A stretch of DNA of 64,000 nucleotides from Pithys albifrons albifrons (Eukaryota; Chordata; Aves; Passeriformes; Thamnophilidae), in NCBI RefSeq assembly GCF_047495875.1, contig NC_092497.1:75439463-75503462 (forward strand). The letters are read 5' to 3'. Of this stretch, positions 43,480 to 56,000 are shown piece by piece. The notes below the pieces were generated by a model. The model was not told the DNA's origin and made no database searches. It saw nothing but the letters and a program-made list of their open reading frames with translations. Position 1 is the first letter of the stretch; the number at the start of each line of letters is the position of its first letter. A program made the translations under genes and the position numbers.

Positions 43480-44794
43480 TAGACCACAGGTAGATTTACA
43501 ACCTGCCACAGGTGATGTTCAGCGGTGCACGGATATTGTCTTTATTGTAAAGCCATCTGTCAAGAAGAGCACCTCATATAATACTTTTGTTGATATTTTG
43601 AAAGGTAATAAATTATATCTTAAAAAGCTGCTGAGGTATTGGAAGTAACTTTGTCTAAAATGATTGATGCTGGCAATGATACACATGAAGAGACCTCAGG
43701 ACTTCTCCATCCTGGTCAGTTTCTCTATCGAGTAAAGTCTAGTGCCTTTGGGGACAGAAATTGACACAGCTCCAGGCAAGATGTTGTGGGAAGAACACCA
43801 AAGAGCTCTGTGGCATGTTCTTATCTGTATTCTTGATGTCAATACTAGCAAGTTAGTCATGCTAGCACTTCAAAGAGACACAGCTAAGTGTGTGCTCTTA
43901 CAGATCAGTTCATCACAGAGCCATCATTTGGTGTCAGTTTATCATCACTCTAGAACTGTGTCATTCATTTTTCTGTCATCAGAAACTCAGCATGGAGTCC
44001 TCCCAAAAATACATTGTGCATCTATAATCAAGAACCATGGGAAAAGAAGATTTGGAGAGTGGGTGGAGTTTCTTTACTTGTTTTTCGAAATCTCTTGATT
44101 TAAAATATGACAAATAAGAAATAATAGAAACACATATTTTATTGTCTATAGCTTTCATTAATTTTTAAGGGAATGAGTCAAAGAAATTGGTGAACAGAAC
44201 TAGTAGCAGAGGTTATATGATGAGAAGATCTGAGCCATTTTAATATTTGATGAGATCAAAAGGTTCTCGTCACTGTCTTTTAAAGGCAGTTGCCCTTTGT
44301 CTGGGTCTATGTGGCTGCCTGTTTCTAAGGGACTAACTTTTCTGACTTTCTAATGAAATACTTCACAAGACAGGGATAAAAGTGGTGGCTTGAAAGTATT
44401 TGGTTGTCTTGTCTGTTTACGTTATGATTAGATGGGAAATGGAGTGTTTTCGTCTCAGCATGTTGGTGTGTTCAAACTTTCCACATCATTGAGGGACTTC
44501 TTAGTCAGAGTTGATGAAAAATAGCAAAGCACAGAGCCTTACAGCCACGGTATCTGCAAGAGAGATAAACTGTAACACAGAGAAAAATGGGCCAAATTGA
44601 GAAAAGCACGTAAAAATGTATATACAATGAAGTACACAGGCATTGGGTCCCCTTTTGAATGACTCTGAAACCTGTGCCAGCAACCTGCATTGAGTCAGAA
44701 GCAAATGCACACTGTAGCCAGGAACTGAAATCAGGAGATGTGCCTTTCATTCAGCAACCTGTCAAGAAATACTCCTACCTCACTTGCATGGTGA

Positions 44795-45353
44795 TTGTCC
44801 CACTCTGCTCTGCACTGATGAGGCCTCACCTTAAATACTGTGTGCAGTTTTGGGCACTGTAATATAGGAAAGACATTAAGCTCTTAGAGTGTCCAAAGGA
44901 GAACAACAAAGATGGTGAAGGCCCTTGAGGGGAAGCTGTATGAGGTACAGCTGGGGTCACTTGATGTGTTCAGCCTGGAGAAGAGGACACTGAGGGGAGA
45001 CTTCATTGCAGTCTCAAACTTCCTTGTGAGGGGAAGAGGAGGGGCAGGCACTGATCTCTTCTCTGTGGTGACCAGTGGCAAGACCTGGGGGAATGGCCTG
45101 AAGTTGTGTCAGGGGAGTTTGGGATGGAGATTAGAAAAACATTTTTCACTCAGAGGATGGCTGGGTACTGGAATAAGCTCTGCAAGGAAGTGATAAGAGC
45201 CCAAGCCTGGCAGAGTTCAAGAAGCATTTGGATGATACTCTCAGGCACATGTTGTGACTCTTGGGGATGGTCCTATGCAGGGGTAAGAGTTAGACTCGAT
45301 GATCCTTGTGGGTCCCTTCCAATTCCACATATTCTCTGATTCTGTGATTCTGT
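44795..45353 (+). mobile_element. CR1 LINE 3' fragment, sense orientation
   Basis: From about CTCTGCACTGATGAGGCC through TGTGTGCAGTTTTGGGC, TTCAGCCTGGAGAAGAGG and AGACTCGATGATCCTTGTGG to the tandem 3' terminus CTGATTCTGTGATTCTGTGA. About 0.56 kb; non-coding relic. Confidence 0.93.
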
Positions 45354-46673
45354 GAAGTCTATGAAAGTCTTAGCATGACTTGCTGTTTCTATGAAGTCAG
45401 TAGTGAGCATGGACTTGTGGGAATGCACAGAACAGGATTGAGCTCTCACAGCCATAGCTGTGTTTTCTATGCTACGCTAGCATTGAGTTATTGAGAAAGA
45501 ACTGGTAATGGATGTTCTGTAGGATTTAAATGTATGGTGAACCCTGATTGAACTTCTGTTGTGTTTTCCTTACATTTGCTTTTTCAACATGAGAACAAGG
45601 AGGGCATTACTTATACAAGAAATTTAAAATCCCACAAGCAAAAATGATATTTTGAATTGACAGAATCCTGAAAGTGCAAATGTAGTTTCATAACTAAATA
45701 TGTTTTCAAATAGGAAAATGAGTTCATCAAAAGTTGGATGTCCTTGAAAAACTTTTTTTTTTTAATTTTCCTTGGAAATATTCTCAGCTGTCATGGTGCA
45801 AAAGTAATTAGCATATATGTATATCCATATCAGAACATCTCAGCGATTACAATATTTTAAAAGAACTTCCTTTATTGATGTGATCCGGTCAGAATGGTAT
45901 ATTCCAGGAGCAATAAATTGTTCAGAAGCTAGAAATAAGAGATTTTAGAAAATTTACATTAAGTTTAAGAAACCTAAATTTAAGGACATTTATAATTCTG
46001 GGGAAAATTAAAAATGTTCTAAAAGCTTTTAGAAAGGCATTGATTCAGTGAAGGTCCCATTCAACATGAGTTGAATTGGGGTAGAGTCCATGTCTTACAA
46101 GTTGTTTATTATCAAGGGAATACATCCAAAGGATTGGATCTTTTTTTTTAAAGGCTGTGTTGGACTGGGTAGTTAATGTGGAATAAATAATTTGATGCAT
46201 TAACTGTGGAACTTATTAACAGAAAGTAGCATTGCTTTAATTCAGTCAAAATTAGGATATTAAACCATACATGCAGTCGTGCAGCCAGATCACTGTGTTT
46301 TCATGGATTTCAGTTGTTGTCACTGAGTTTCAAGGAGAATCATTCAGTGCAGATTTCATTTAATGAATCTTTTTTAGTTTCTTGAGTTTCAAAATGGTGA
46401 GGAAAACTGGTCAAATTTAGAGTAGGTTGGTAGTGTAATATAGAACTTCCTTGCGTACAGTGTGCCAAGTAAACATTAAAGATTAGTTTGAACTTCAAAC
46501 TGTGTCTTGAGGTTTTGTTGAGAAACTTACCATGGTACTGATTGCTGCTGAGGGGAGAGGACTTTGGACCATGAATTCCCAGTTCTTTAAAGCTCCTTGA
46601 AGGGAATGTTACCAAATGGGATAAAAAGAAACCATGGATTCTCCTTATTTAGTGTCTTGGCACTTCCTTGTGA

Positions 46674-47833
<1,160 letters not shown>

Positions 47834-49574
47834 AGCATCCTAGCATTTCTTCTGGGCTGCAGGAATGAATGTGTCCAACTGCCGCTGAACTCCATTAAAA
47901 TGTATTCTTAACTTTGACAGTATTAATGACAAAGTTGCGGAGAAGCTTCCAAAGGGCAAGCAATGTGCACTTCTCCATCTGTAGACACAGTATTGACTTT
48001 TTAGACATTACTGAGATGTATCTTCTCTCTCTCAGTTTCTCTTTTTTTTTTCCTCCTCTCCTGTCTTTCTAATCAATTTGGCTTCTGCATTATTGTAACT
48101 CTGCATAGACAAAAGCCTTAAAAACCTGATCTGTTATATCAGCAGACTCTTCAGTTTGCCCACCACAACTAACAATGCCTTGTTGTATTCATGCCTTTGA
48201 TGTGGATGAAAAAAAGGGAAAAATATATTTGACTAAAACTTTGTGATTTCTGCAGTACAGCTACTGGAGTTACTATGGATTCACCTCATTTTTTGCTTCA
48301 GTCTGTGAGTGGAAAAAGAAGACTGGTGTTCTCTACATGAAGAATGTTCTTTGCAGAGAAAAAGCCAGATGTAAAGAAGACATTCTTGAGTGATATACTC
48401 TCTGGAGGAACTTGAGAATCCGGTGGCATCCAATCCTACAAGAAAACACTGAAATGATTTGATGGAAGGCAAGAGGGGATCTAGCAATTTCCCAGAAGAG
48501 TCTTTCTAAGGACTAAAAAGATTGTTTAAGGAGGTGCTTTGCCAGCACCATTCATTGCCAGAATCAAGTAAAATGGATAAAGATGCTGCCTGCACTGCAC
48601 TCAATTGTGTTACAACATGATGATCTAAACATATGCCCTTATTTTGTGTTCTGGTAGGATATTGTCATGCCACTGACGTAAAAATGTTCTCCAGCTAGTC
48701 TTTTTTCATAAAGGCTGAGGCTAGACTTATGTACAGTATCAATTTCAGGATCATATGCTGAAACTAAGGATTTTGATAAGATAGAATGAGCTATAGATAC
48801 TGGGGCAGATGTATCCTATACTGCACTTGTCCAGCAGCATATTACTTCCTTCCTTAATCCTTTTTCTTTTTGTTGTTAACCATGCCAGTAAAACTGTTCA
48901 TGGTCTTTGTTGATTAACGCCCTTTGTGCAGAAATGATCCCTCATCTTTTAGTACACCCTAGTAGGCATAGCAAACTCATAACAATGTAATTTATATTTC
49001 ATTAGAAGGGGCTAATGGAGGATATTAGCCACATTAAAATGCCTTTACAATGTTACAGATACTATAGGCTGATATAACATGAATAATCTAAAGCACGGAG
49101 ATCACTGGTTATGTTTGAGACATAGCAGGGGATAAAGATCTCTAGAGAAAACAAATTATTCTGTGGTTATGGCTTGCTATTCAGTGTAAATATTCTGAGC
49201 TCAGCGCCATGTTTGTATTAGTACTATTGCTGTCATAACCAACATTCACACTTTCTTAAATAATTTATTTTTGTTCGGATTGGCATTGTATGTGTACAAC
49301 ATTTGCATGACCATTGTGTTGACAGTTGCATGGGTATACCTGCTGTTTTTCAATCTAGAAGTTGACAATTTGAAATTTAGAGTTAGGATTATTTTTAATA
49401 TGAATTCTTACAAATGAAAACCTACCTTATCTATTCCTCAAGACTTTTGCCTCCCTCTGTGAGGGGGCGTTATTGCAAAAAAGTGATCTTTCTTTCCATT
49501 TTCTCTTTTTATTATTTCTTATTGATATGAGCCAGATCAAAATAGTTCATCTTCGTGTTGGGGATATTTTATTT

Positions 49575-49839
49575 AATAAATTAAGCATTTTATTTTTGTA
49601 AGTGTTCCCATAGCACATTTAATATATAATTTGCTTGCATGTATTATTTATTGAGGCACTTTAAGTTTTTCCTTCAGAAACTTTTAGACCTAGCTTATAA
49701 AGATTCTGACATTTTCAGAAGAAAACAGTTCACTGGACACTGATGAAGTTTTACCCTTCTCAATGTCATTGAAAAGGCAGCATTACAAATAAACATGACA
49801 GTATAACTATAAAGCCATACTCAGTATTTCTTTAATAAA
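49575..49839 (+). promoter_or_regulatory. cluster of three AATAAA polyadenylation signals
   Basis: AATAAA at 49575-49580, 49788-49793 and 49834-49839 lie about 1.7-2.0 kb after the TAA stop of NTRK2, a plausible proximal cleavage region. The last is preceded by TATTTCTTT. No GT-rich element is decisive for any of them. Confidence 0.45.
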
Positions 49840-50691
49840 CTAGATGTTATTTCTTAACTGCTACTGAACTGGAAACATAAAAAGCCAGAGGAAGATTCCT
49901 ACAAAATGGGCCTTAAGATTTTATCTAGACTGTCTTGGAGGTTCTCACAGGAAACTAGATAAAGACTGAGCATCCAGTGCAACCCATTCTCTTGAGAATA
50001 TTAATGTTGTGTTTTAAAGGAATTTGACATTTATTTATTATTTTCAAAATAACAGTGGTGGAAAAGAAAGATATCAAATTCTTCCCTTACAACTCAGTGG
50101 GAGGAAGGTGCAGGTGGTGGAGGGGGCTGTGAAGTTTCTACCTGCATATTCTATCTTAGTTTCTTATGAGCTGAAGAAAAAGGCATCTGGAAAACAGGCT
50201 CCAGCCTCCAAGCAATCAGGTGTGTTTTGAAAGCACTGAAAGAATGTATACCAAAAATAACCACAAAACCCTGAAAATGTATTTAGTGGCATATTGTTTA
50301 TGATTTACTAGTGAGAATTTTAGAGTCATTTTAAAATGCATTGTGCAATAACATAGCAGTATGTTAAACTTCTAAAGGAACAAATGTTCTACAGAGCCAC
50401 CAGTATGGATAACCTTGACCTTTATCATTAATGTTCTTGATAGTGCATAAAATGTATAATCGCAGTGGAAAAACTATAAACTGTAGCTATATATAGTTTG
50501 CATTTGTTCATGAAAAGGTGGGTAAGTGTAACAGAATGAGCAGACAAGAGGAACAAATATGTTCAAATCACTATGAAGGGTGAGTATATGTGCACATGCG
50601 TCATACTTGCACTGTCAGGTTAATCGTGAACACAGTAAATATGACAATCAGGCTCATTTTAAAAGTCTTTCTGGACTGTGCTATGAACTGA

Positions 50692-50866
50692 TCATATATA
50701 TAATATATATAATATATGTGTGTTTGCATATGGCATATATATATACACACATAGCATATACATGTATGCCTATGTCTGTTGTATTTTATTTATATATGTG
50801 CAGACATGCATGCACATTATGTATGGGCTGTGTGTATATGTATAGATTTACATACACCTATGTTAT
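50692..50866. repeat. AT/GT-rich degenerate microsatellite
   Basis: Mixed TATATA, TGTGTG and CATATA units with interruptions, an old compound dinucleotide repeat. The 100-residue frame across it (IYIIY, YTHIAYT) is not a gene. Confidence 0.85.
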
Positions 50867-51465
50867 TACAAATTATGATTAGAGAGCTATTAATAAATTG
50901 ATAAAGTCTGCTTAGTAACCAATTTTTTTTCTTTTGATATTTTTTTTCTGTTTGTAAGATTCAACTTTCTAACTGGTGTGCAGCGGATGCAGTGCTAGAA
51001 TGCCAGAGATACAAGTACTTTTCTTCCCCAGATTATTGCATAAAAACATTTCTTCCATTCCTATCTCACTTGCTGATTTTTCACAATGAAATGAGCAGAC
51101 AAGCTTCCAAGATCAGAAAACATTGTTTTACTGTTATTTCTGGGTTTATGCTACTATTGTTTTACAACAGTGCAGCTCCATTATGATTTTATACTTGTCT
51201 GCAGTAACAAAATAATTCTACAAATGAGCCAGACAATTCAAACTGCAACATGACTTGTAGAACAACAAGAATGCCAACATTCTGGAGTAATAATATTAGC
51301 ATTTGCCACACTCTCAACAGATCCTCAGAACTCAGAACTGGCCATGGAGAACAGGTACTTGTAAAGCAACAGCACCTCATGATGCCAGATGGACTGTACC
51401 CTTTTTAAGAGGACTGCATTAATTTTCACCTGTATCTATATATTGTCTTCAGTTTAATAAGTAAC

Positions 51466-51606
51466 TTCTTATTTTTTCTCTTCTTCTTCCTTTTTTGTCC
51501 TTTCTTGCTATTAATCACTTTCTTTCCTTCTTTCTCTTTTCCTGTCCTTCCTTTTTTCCTTCTTTCCTTTTTCATATTCCTTTCTCTCTTTCTCTCTCTT
51601 TCTTTC
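51466..51606. repeat. polypyrimidine (CTTT)n-rich tract
   Basis: About 140 bases, almost all C and T on the + strand, with TTTCCTT and CTCTCTTTC units. In a transcript from the + strand it would be a strong binding platform for PTB-type proteins. Confidence 0.9.
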
Positions 51607-53080
51607 ACTATATGCTCCCCACCTTTGTAAGAGATTGCAGTTGATGTAGACTTTTACAAAACACTTTAAAAAGAAATTAAGTAAGCCAATAAAACTATTA
51701 GGTCACTGGATGACTAAGGTATAGTGCATATGTGGTAGAACAAGTCCATGTTTGGGTTGTTGCAGCCTGTAACTGTATTTCAAACACTGCTATAAAATGT
51801 GAGGGAGAGGAGTGGGGAGGAACTGGGGATCAGGTTAGGATTTCTAATCAGAGATCAAGGTTTAGGTACCACAGGAAGTTATATTTTCTTTTTGTGAGAG
51901 CTAGAATGAACCACTGCTGCTTTGAATAAGAGATGCTTTAGAGCCTTAGTTAAAACTCCTTTATTTGTGTGGCATGGGGGGATATGCTACATTCATCATA
52001 AATATGAAGACAAAAAAAGAAAAAAAAAGAAAAAAATAGGCTACATGTTGCAGGGAAAACACTGTGAAATTCACAATGGTAACCAAGTGACTATTTTGCC
52101 ATCTTTTAAACGTGTCTCAGGAGAAGAAGTGGGAAATGATGGGTGTGTTATTTTTCTGTCTATGCATTCAGGACAAGGTCTGTGGGGATTTTTTGTTTGC
52201 TTGTACAAGGTTCTGAGTGATGACCGGCTGATGTTTTATAAACACTGAATACTTCGAGCAAGGATTATAGAAGCTGCTAGTAGTGAGGCTGTTGATTGGA
52301 ATATGTGAACAAACAGAGAACAAATCAAATCTTTCCAGAGGCCTAATTCTTGCAGCTTATATGTATCTTTCTGTAACTTAAAGAAAAGCAGCTAAGAATG
52401 TTTTATATACAAATAATTTAATTCATTAATGTTTAATTGAATCACCAATAGAGAGAGAATCAATTAATTATGAAATATTTGTCCCAGCCCTGCTCTCCAC
52501 CTACACTTTATGTATATATATTTCTAGATATCACTCTCTTTCTCACTTAAGGTAAAGAGGAAGATATCTACATACAAATATAAATCTCTATATTGTCACC
52601 AAACTGTGACCAGGTGTGTAGAGCTATCTTTCTCCTTTTTTTTTTCCTTTTTTTTTTTTTTATTTAATGTGATGTCTCTGTGAAAATATTTAGTGGTTCT
52701 TGTTTTACAATTTGTTACAAGTAGTCATTGCTTTAAAACTTTCATTGCATCTTGGCTGATTTCAAAGTGATGCCTAGGTATCAGTGTTAAAAGTTTTGTT
52801 TGTGAATCATGTGATCAGCTTCTCTCAACATGACATGGAAAGTCTCTTGTATTACAGTGTATTTACTAAAAATGATGTCTTACAATAAACAATGTCATCC
52901 AAAAGGAAGATAAAATGGTTACTTTAAGACACTAAAAGTTTCATGAAGTGTTGTGTGCTCTTTTCTGTTGTATTAATGGCTTTGTTTACTTCCATTTTTT
53001 TTTAAAAAGGAGTATAAAATGAAGAAAAATTTTGGTATGCTTATAAGCATGGCATGTTTGCACTCTAAAACTTTGAAGAA

Positions 53081-53086
53081 AATAAA
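53081..53086 (+). promoter_or_regulatory. distal AATAAA polyadenylation signal candidate
   Basis: AATAAA, followed by TGTTGCTG, about 5.25 kb after the NTRK2 stop. It is the last clear signal in the insertion-free stretch and thus the best guess for a distal end. Confidence 0.35.
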
Positions 53087-55974
53087 TGTTGCTGAACTTG
53101 TAGTTCATGAAATAGGAGACCTTTAGTAACAGGGCAAAGGAATAGTCAATCTGATGACAGACTCATTTTTTTAAGTCTTTGTTTTCCAAATGAAGATCCT
53201 ATTTGAATGCTTATTCATTTGGGCAGCTGGCAGCAAATCCCAGTTTACCTTCTGGAAGAAGCAGGTATTCAAGGTTTTTTTTGACTCCTAACAGTGTCCC
53301 TCAAACTGCAGCCATGCTAAAAATGTACTTTGTTCTTTTTTAACTCATGTCAGTCCAGAATGAACGTATGGTGAACAAATATAGCATTAAGTTCTTAAAG
53401 GACATAATTAAGATTCATAAAATGTTTAGACATCTATAAGAAAGTTCAACAACTTGATTAAAGATGCCACTACAAACTGTTGATCTAAACTAAGCCCTTC
53501 AAGGTCAGCCCTTCAAGCAATAAAAGAGCTACTTTATGAATGCATGTGCTTCCTTCTGTCAAGAGACCTCTCCAAGACAAAGCTCATTATAAGCACTCAA
53601 AAAGTCAAAGAAAAATAATCCACTGAGAAGAAGCCTCAGCATAAAATCTGTTCAAAACTGAAAATATGTTTAGCCTACACTAAAATATTTGTTGGCAGTT
53701 CATGTTTATATTAGAAATGCTTTATCTGTATTCATAGTAAAATCTGGATGTCTTCTGGACTTGAAGCATTGTTGCCATCCTAAAATGAAACACAATGCTG
53801 CAGGCAACTGGTTGCAATGAAGTATGTTTGCCAGCAGCAAGAGCTTCAGGCACCTTCAGCACTGAGTCTGTGTAAGAATCAGCCAGCAGTCTCAGCACCA
53901 CAAACAGAACAGCCTGCCATTTCCTTTCCCCAGGAATTTTTAAAGCTATGGGCTTGTAACCACAGCATGGAGGGGAAATTGCCGGGCCTCATGACTGCTT
54001 TGTGCAACAAGACACAAAGCCAGGTGACCCAGCAGGTCCCATGGACCCCCTCAGTAGTACACGCAGAATTTTTGCAGCATTGCAACAGGGCAGATAGGTA
54101 CCTTTCCTATACAGCCCAGCCCCCTTAAGACTCCAGTCTGAGCTTCTCTCCCCAACAACCATCCTGCCTACCCACGTTGTCTCATAGCTCCTTTAAGCTC
54201 ATCCTACATGGGCCCTTGGGAGGCAAGAGGTGTTGATAAACAAATACCTGCTCATCTCTGGTTGAGGAAGGAATGTTTTGTGTGTTCTGCCTTTCCTACC
54301 TGGATGTGTGTGGCTCTGCAGAATGCACAGAGCAGAGGTTCAGTTTAAAGCAATGGCTGATGCCATTTTTATTGCCTTCTGTTCACTAAAACTGTAGGGG
54401 TAAGGGTGTAGTTAGTTCAAGTGGCACAAGAGGCCTGGGGAAGACTAATGAGGCTGATGAGCTTCGTAATGCTTACAAAACATATCCGACTTGGTAGCCT
54501 TTTTAAGGTCACTTGTGCACAGCTCAGCAATAGCCTTCCATGGCCTCTCCACATTCAAGACCTGTCAGCTCACCTGTGACTGATTTAGGCATAAAATCTG
54601 TGGAGAGTTGTGAAGCACCAAACAGTTCAGTAAGCACTATGCAATACAAGTCCTGCACCTGCTTCTGCTATGTCTCAAGAAACTTCCACAACTGATTTCG
54701 TGATGAAGTCTTTGTGTTAAATACTTCACGTAAGTGGACAATCATCTTAATCACTGTATTACTTTAAAAGTGATTCACAGTGCCTATTAGTTACTCCCAT
54801 TAGTATTTTTAATGGCTATAAAAATTATTTTTGAAACAGTGAGAAAGTTTATGTTATGAAAAAGACTTAAGGCCCTAAAATAACAAAGAAAAAAATCTTG
54901 CATGTACTTAGGATGGTTAGACAGGCTCTACTAAACCAGCTCACAGGTTCCCTACCAAAGCAGCTTATTAATATTTGTCATAAACCATTAGTTCCAGGCA
55001 ACATTTCATGCAAGAAAGAAAAATACTTGAAGTAATCACCTGAAGAAATAATCAACTCATTTCTATGTTAAGAGCCCTATGCTTCAACCTCTTGATCATG
55101 GATTGTTCTGGATAAAGAGTTCCTTCAGCAACTCATGTCTTTTGAGAAATGAAGATTTTACATATCAGGTCTATTTATATTGGTGATGCAATGAAGAATC
55201 CTAATAAAAAAGACCATAAGCAGAACAGTGCAGTGGAAAAACAATTGCTTTACTTTCTTGAACTGAGAATCACATCGTGCAAATAAATGTACCATCACAG
55301 GTTATAAAAATTTGAGCTACAACTCAGTCTACAGCACAGATTAATAAGAATGGTCAGCACAGAAGAACTTGTGCTCCGTCTGGCTGGGGTCTGTGTTAAA
55401 TTTAATACAAGGGAAGTAATAATGGGTGGGAAAGATCAGAGAGTGAGTAAAAACCTTGCTTAAAATGTGCTGTAAATATTAGATGTGTAGCTCTGCTGTG
55501 CCAGCATCTGACAAATTAAACAGATACTTGGCAAATTATTTACACATCTTTTGGCCTAGCAGTTCTTTGTTGATACAATGACTGCTACTCTCATGGAGGG
55601 TCCAGGGCTGCCATTCTATTATCCTGATTTTTGCTTTTATTTTTTCTTCTGAAATAATTCATTTAAATACATTAAAAGTGATAACACTGCTGTTTAGTGT
55701 ACTACAGCACGAACAGAGCCAACTTCAGTGTTCATTAACCTCAGTTCTGGAGCTAGCCCAGTTAGAAACTGTTGGGAATGACTAAGTAATTTATTGGTGT
55801 TTAGCAGAAAATGAGAATATTGATTGACACAGGTAACTCCCAGGGTAGGGCTCCTGCTCAGGGTAACCCAGCTCATTCTGCGGAAGGTTGAGGCTGCATC
55901 AGTAATGACAAGGCATTGTCACCTTCTTCATTGTCTGAAACCCATTTACAACTGGTTCATGATAGCTGATAAAA

Positions 55975-56000
55975 GGGGGGGGGGGGAGGGAAGGAGGGGC
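55975..56000 (+). repeat. poly-G run with G-quadruplex potential
   Basis: Twelve G in a row followed by AGGG-AAGG-AGGGG. It meets the simple four-tract quadruplex pattern on the + strand. Confidence 0.8.

Larger units (their letters stand above)
47834..53100 (+). other. NTRK2: probable NTRK2 3' UTR (end uncertain)
   Basis: After the stop the sequence is AT-rich and lacks LINE or LTR insertions for over 5 kb, which fits a long UTR. Candidate polyadenylation signals are ATTAAA 47894, AATAAA 49575, 49788 and 49834 (three within 265 bases), 52884 and 53081. Pumilio-type elements TGTAAATA (49185-49192) and TGTATATA (52511-52518) are present. TrkB mRNAs are known for long 3' ends, but the true end here cannot be fixed from sequence. 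Simple repeats lie at 50692-50866 and 51466-51606. Confidence 0.6.
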
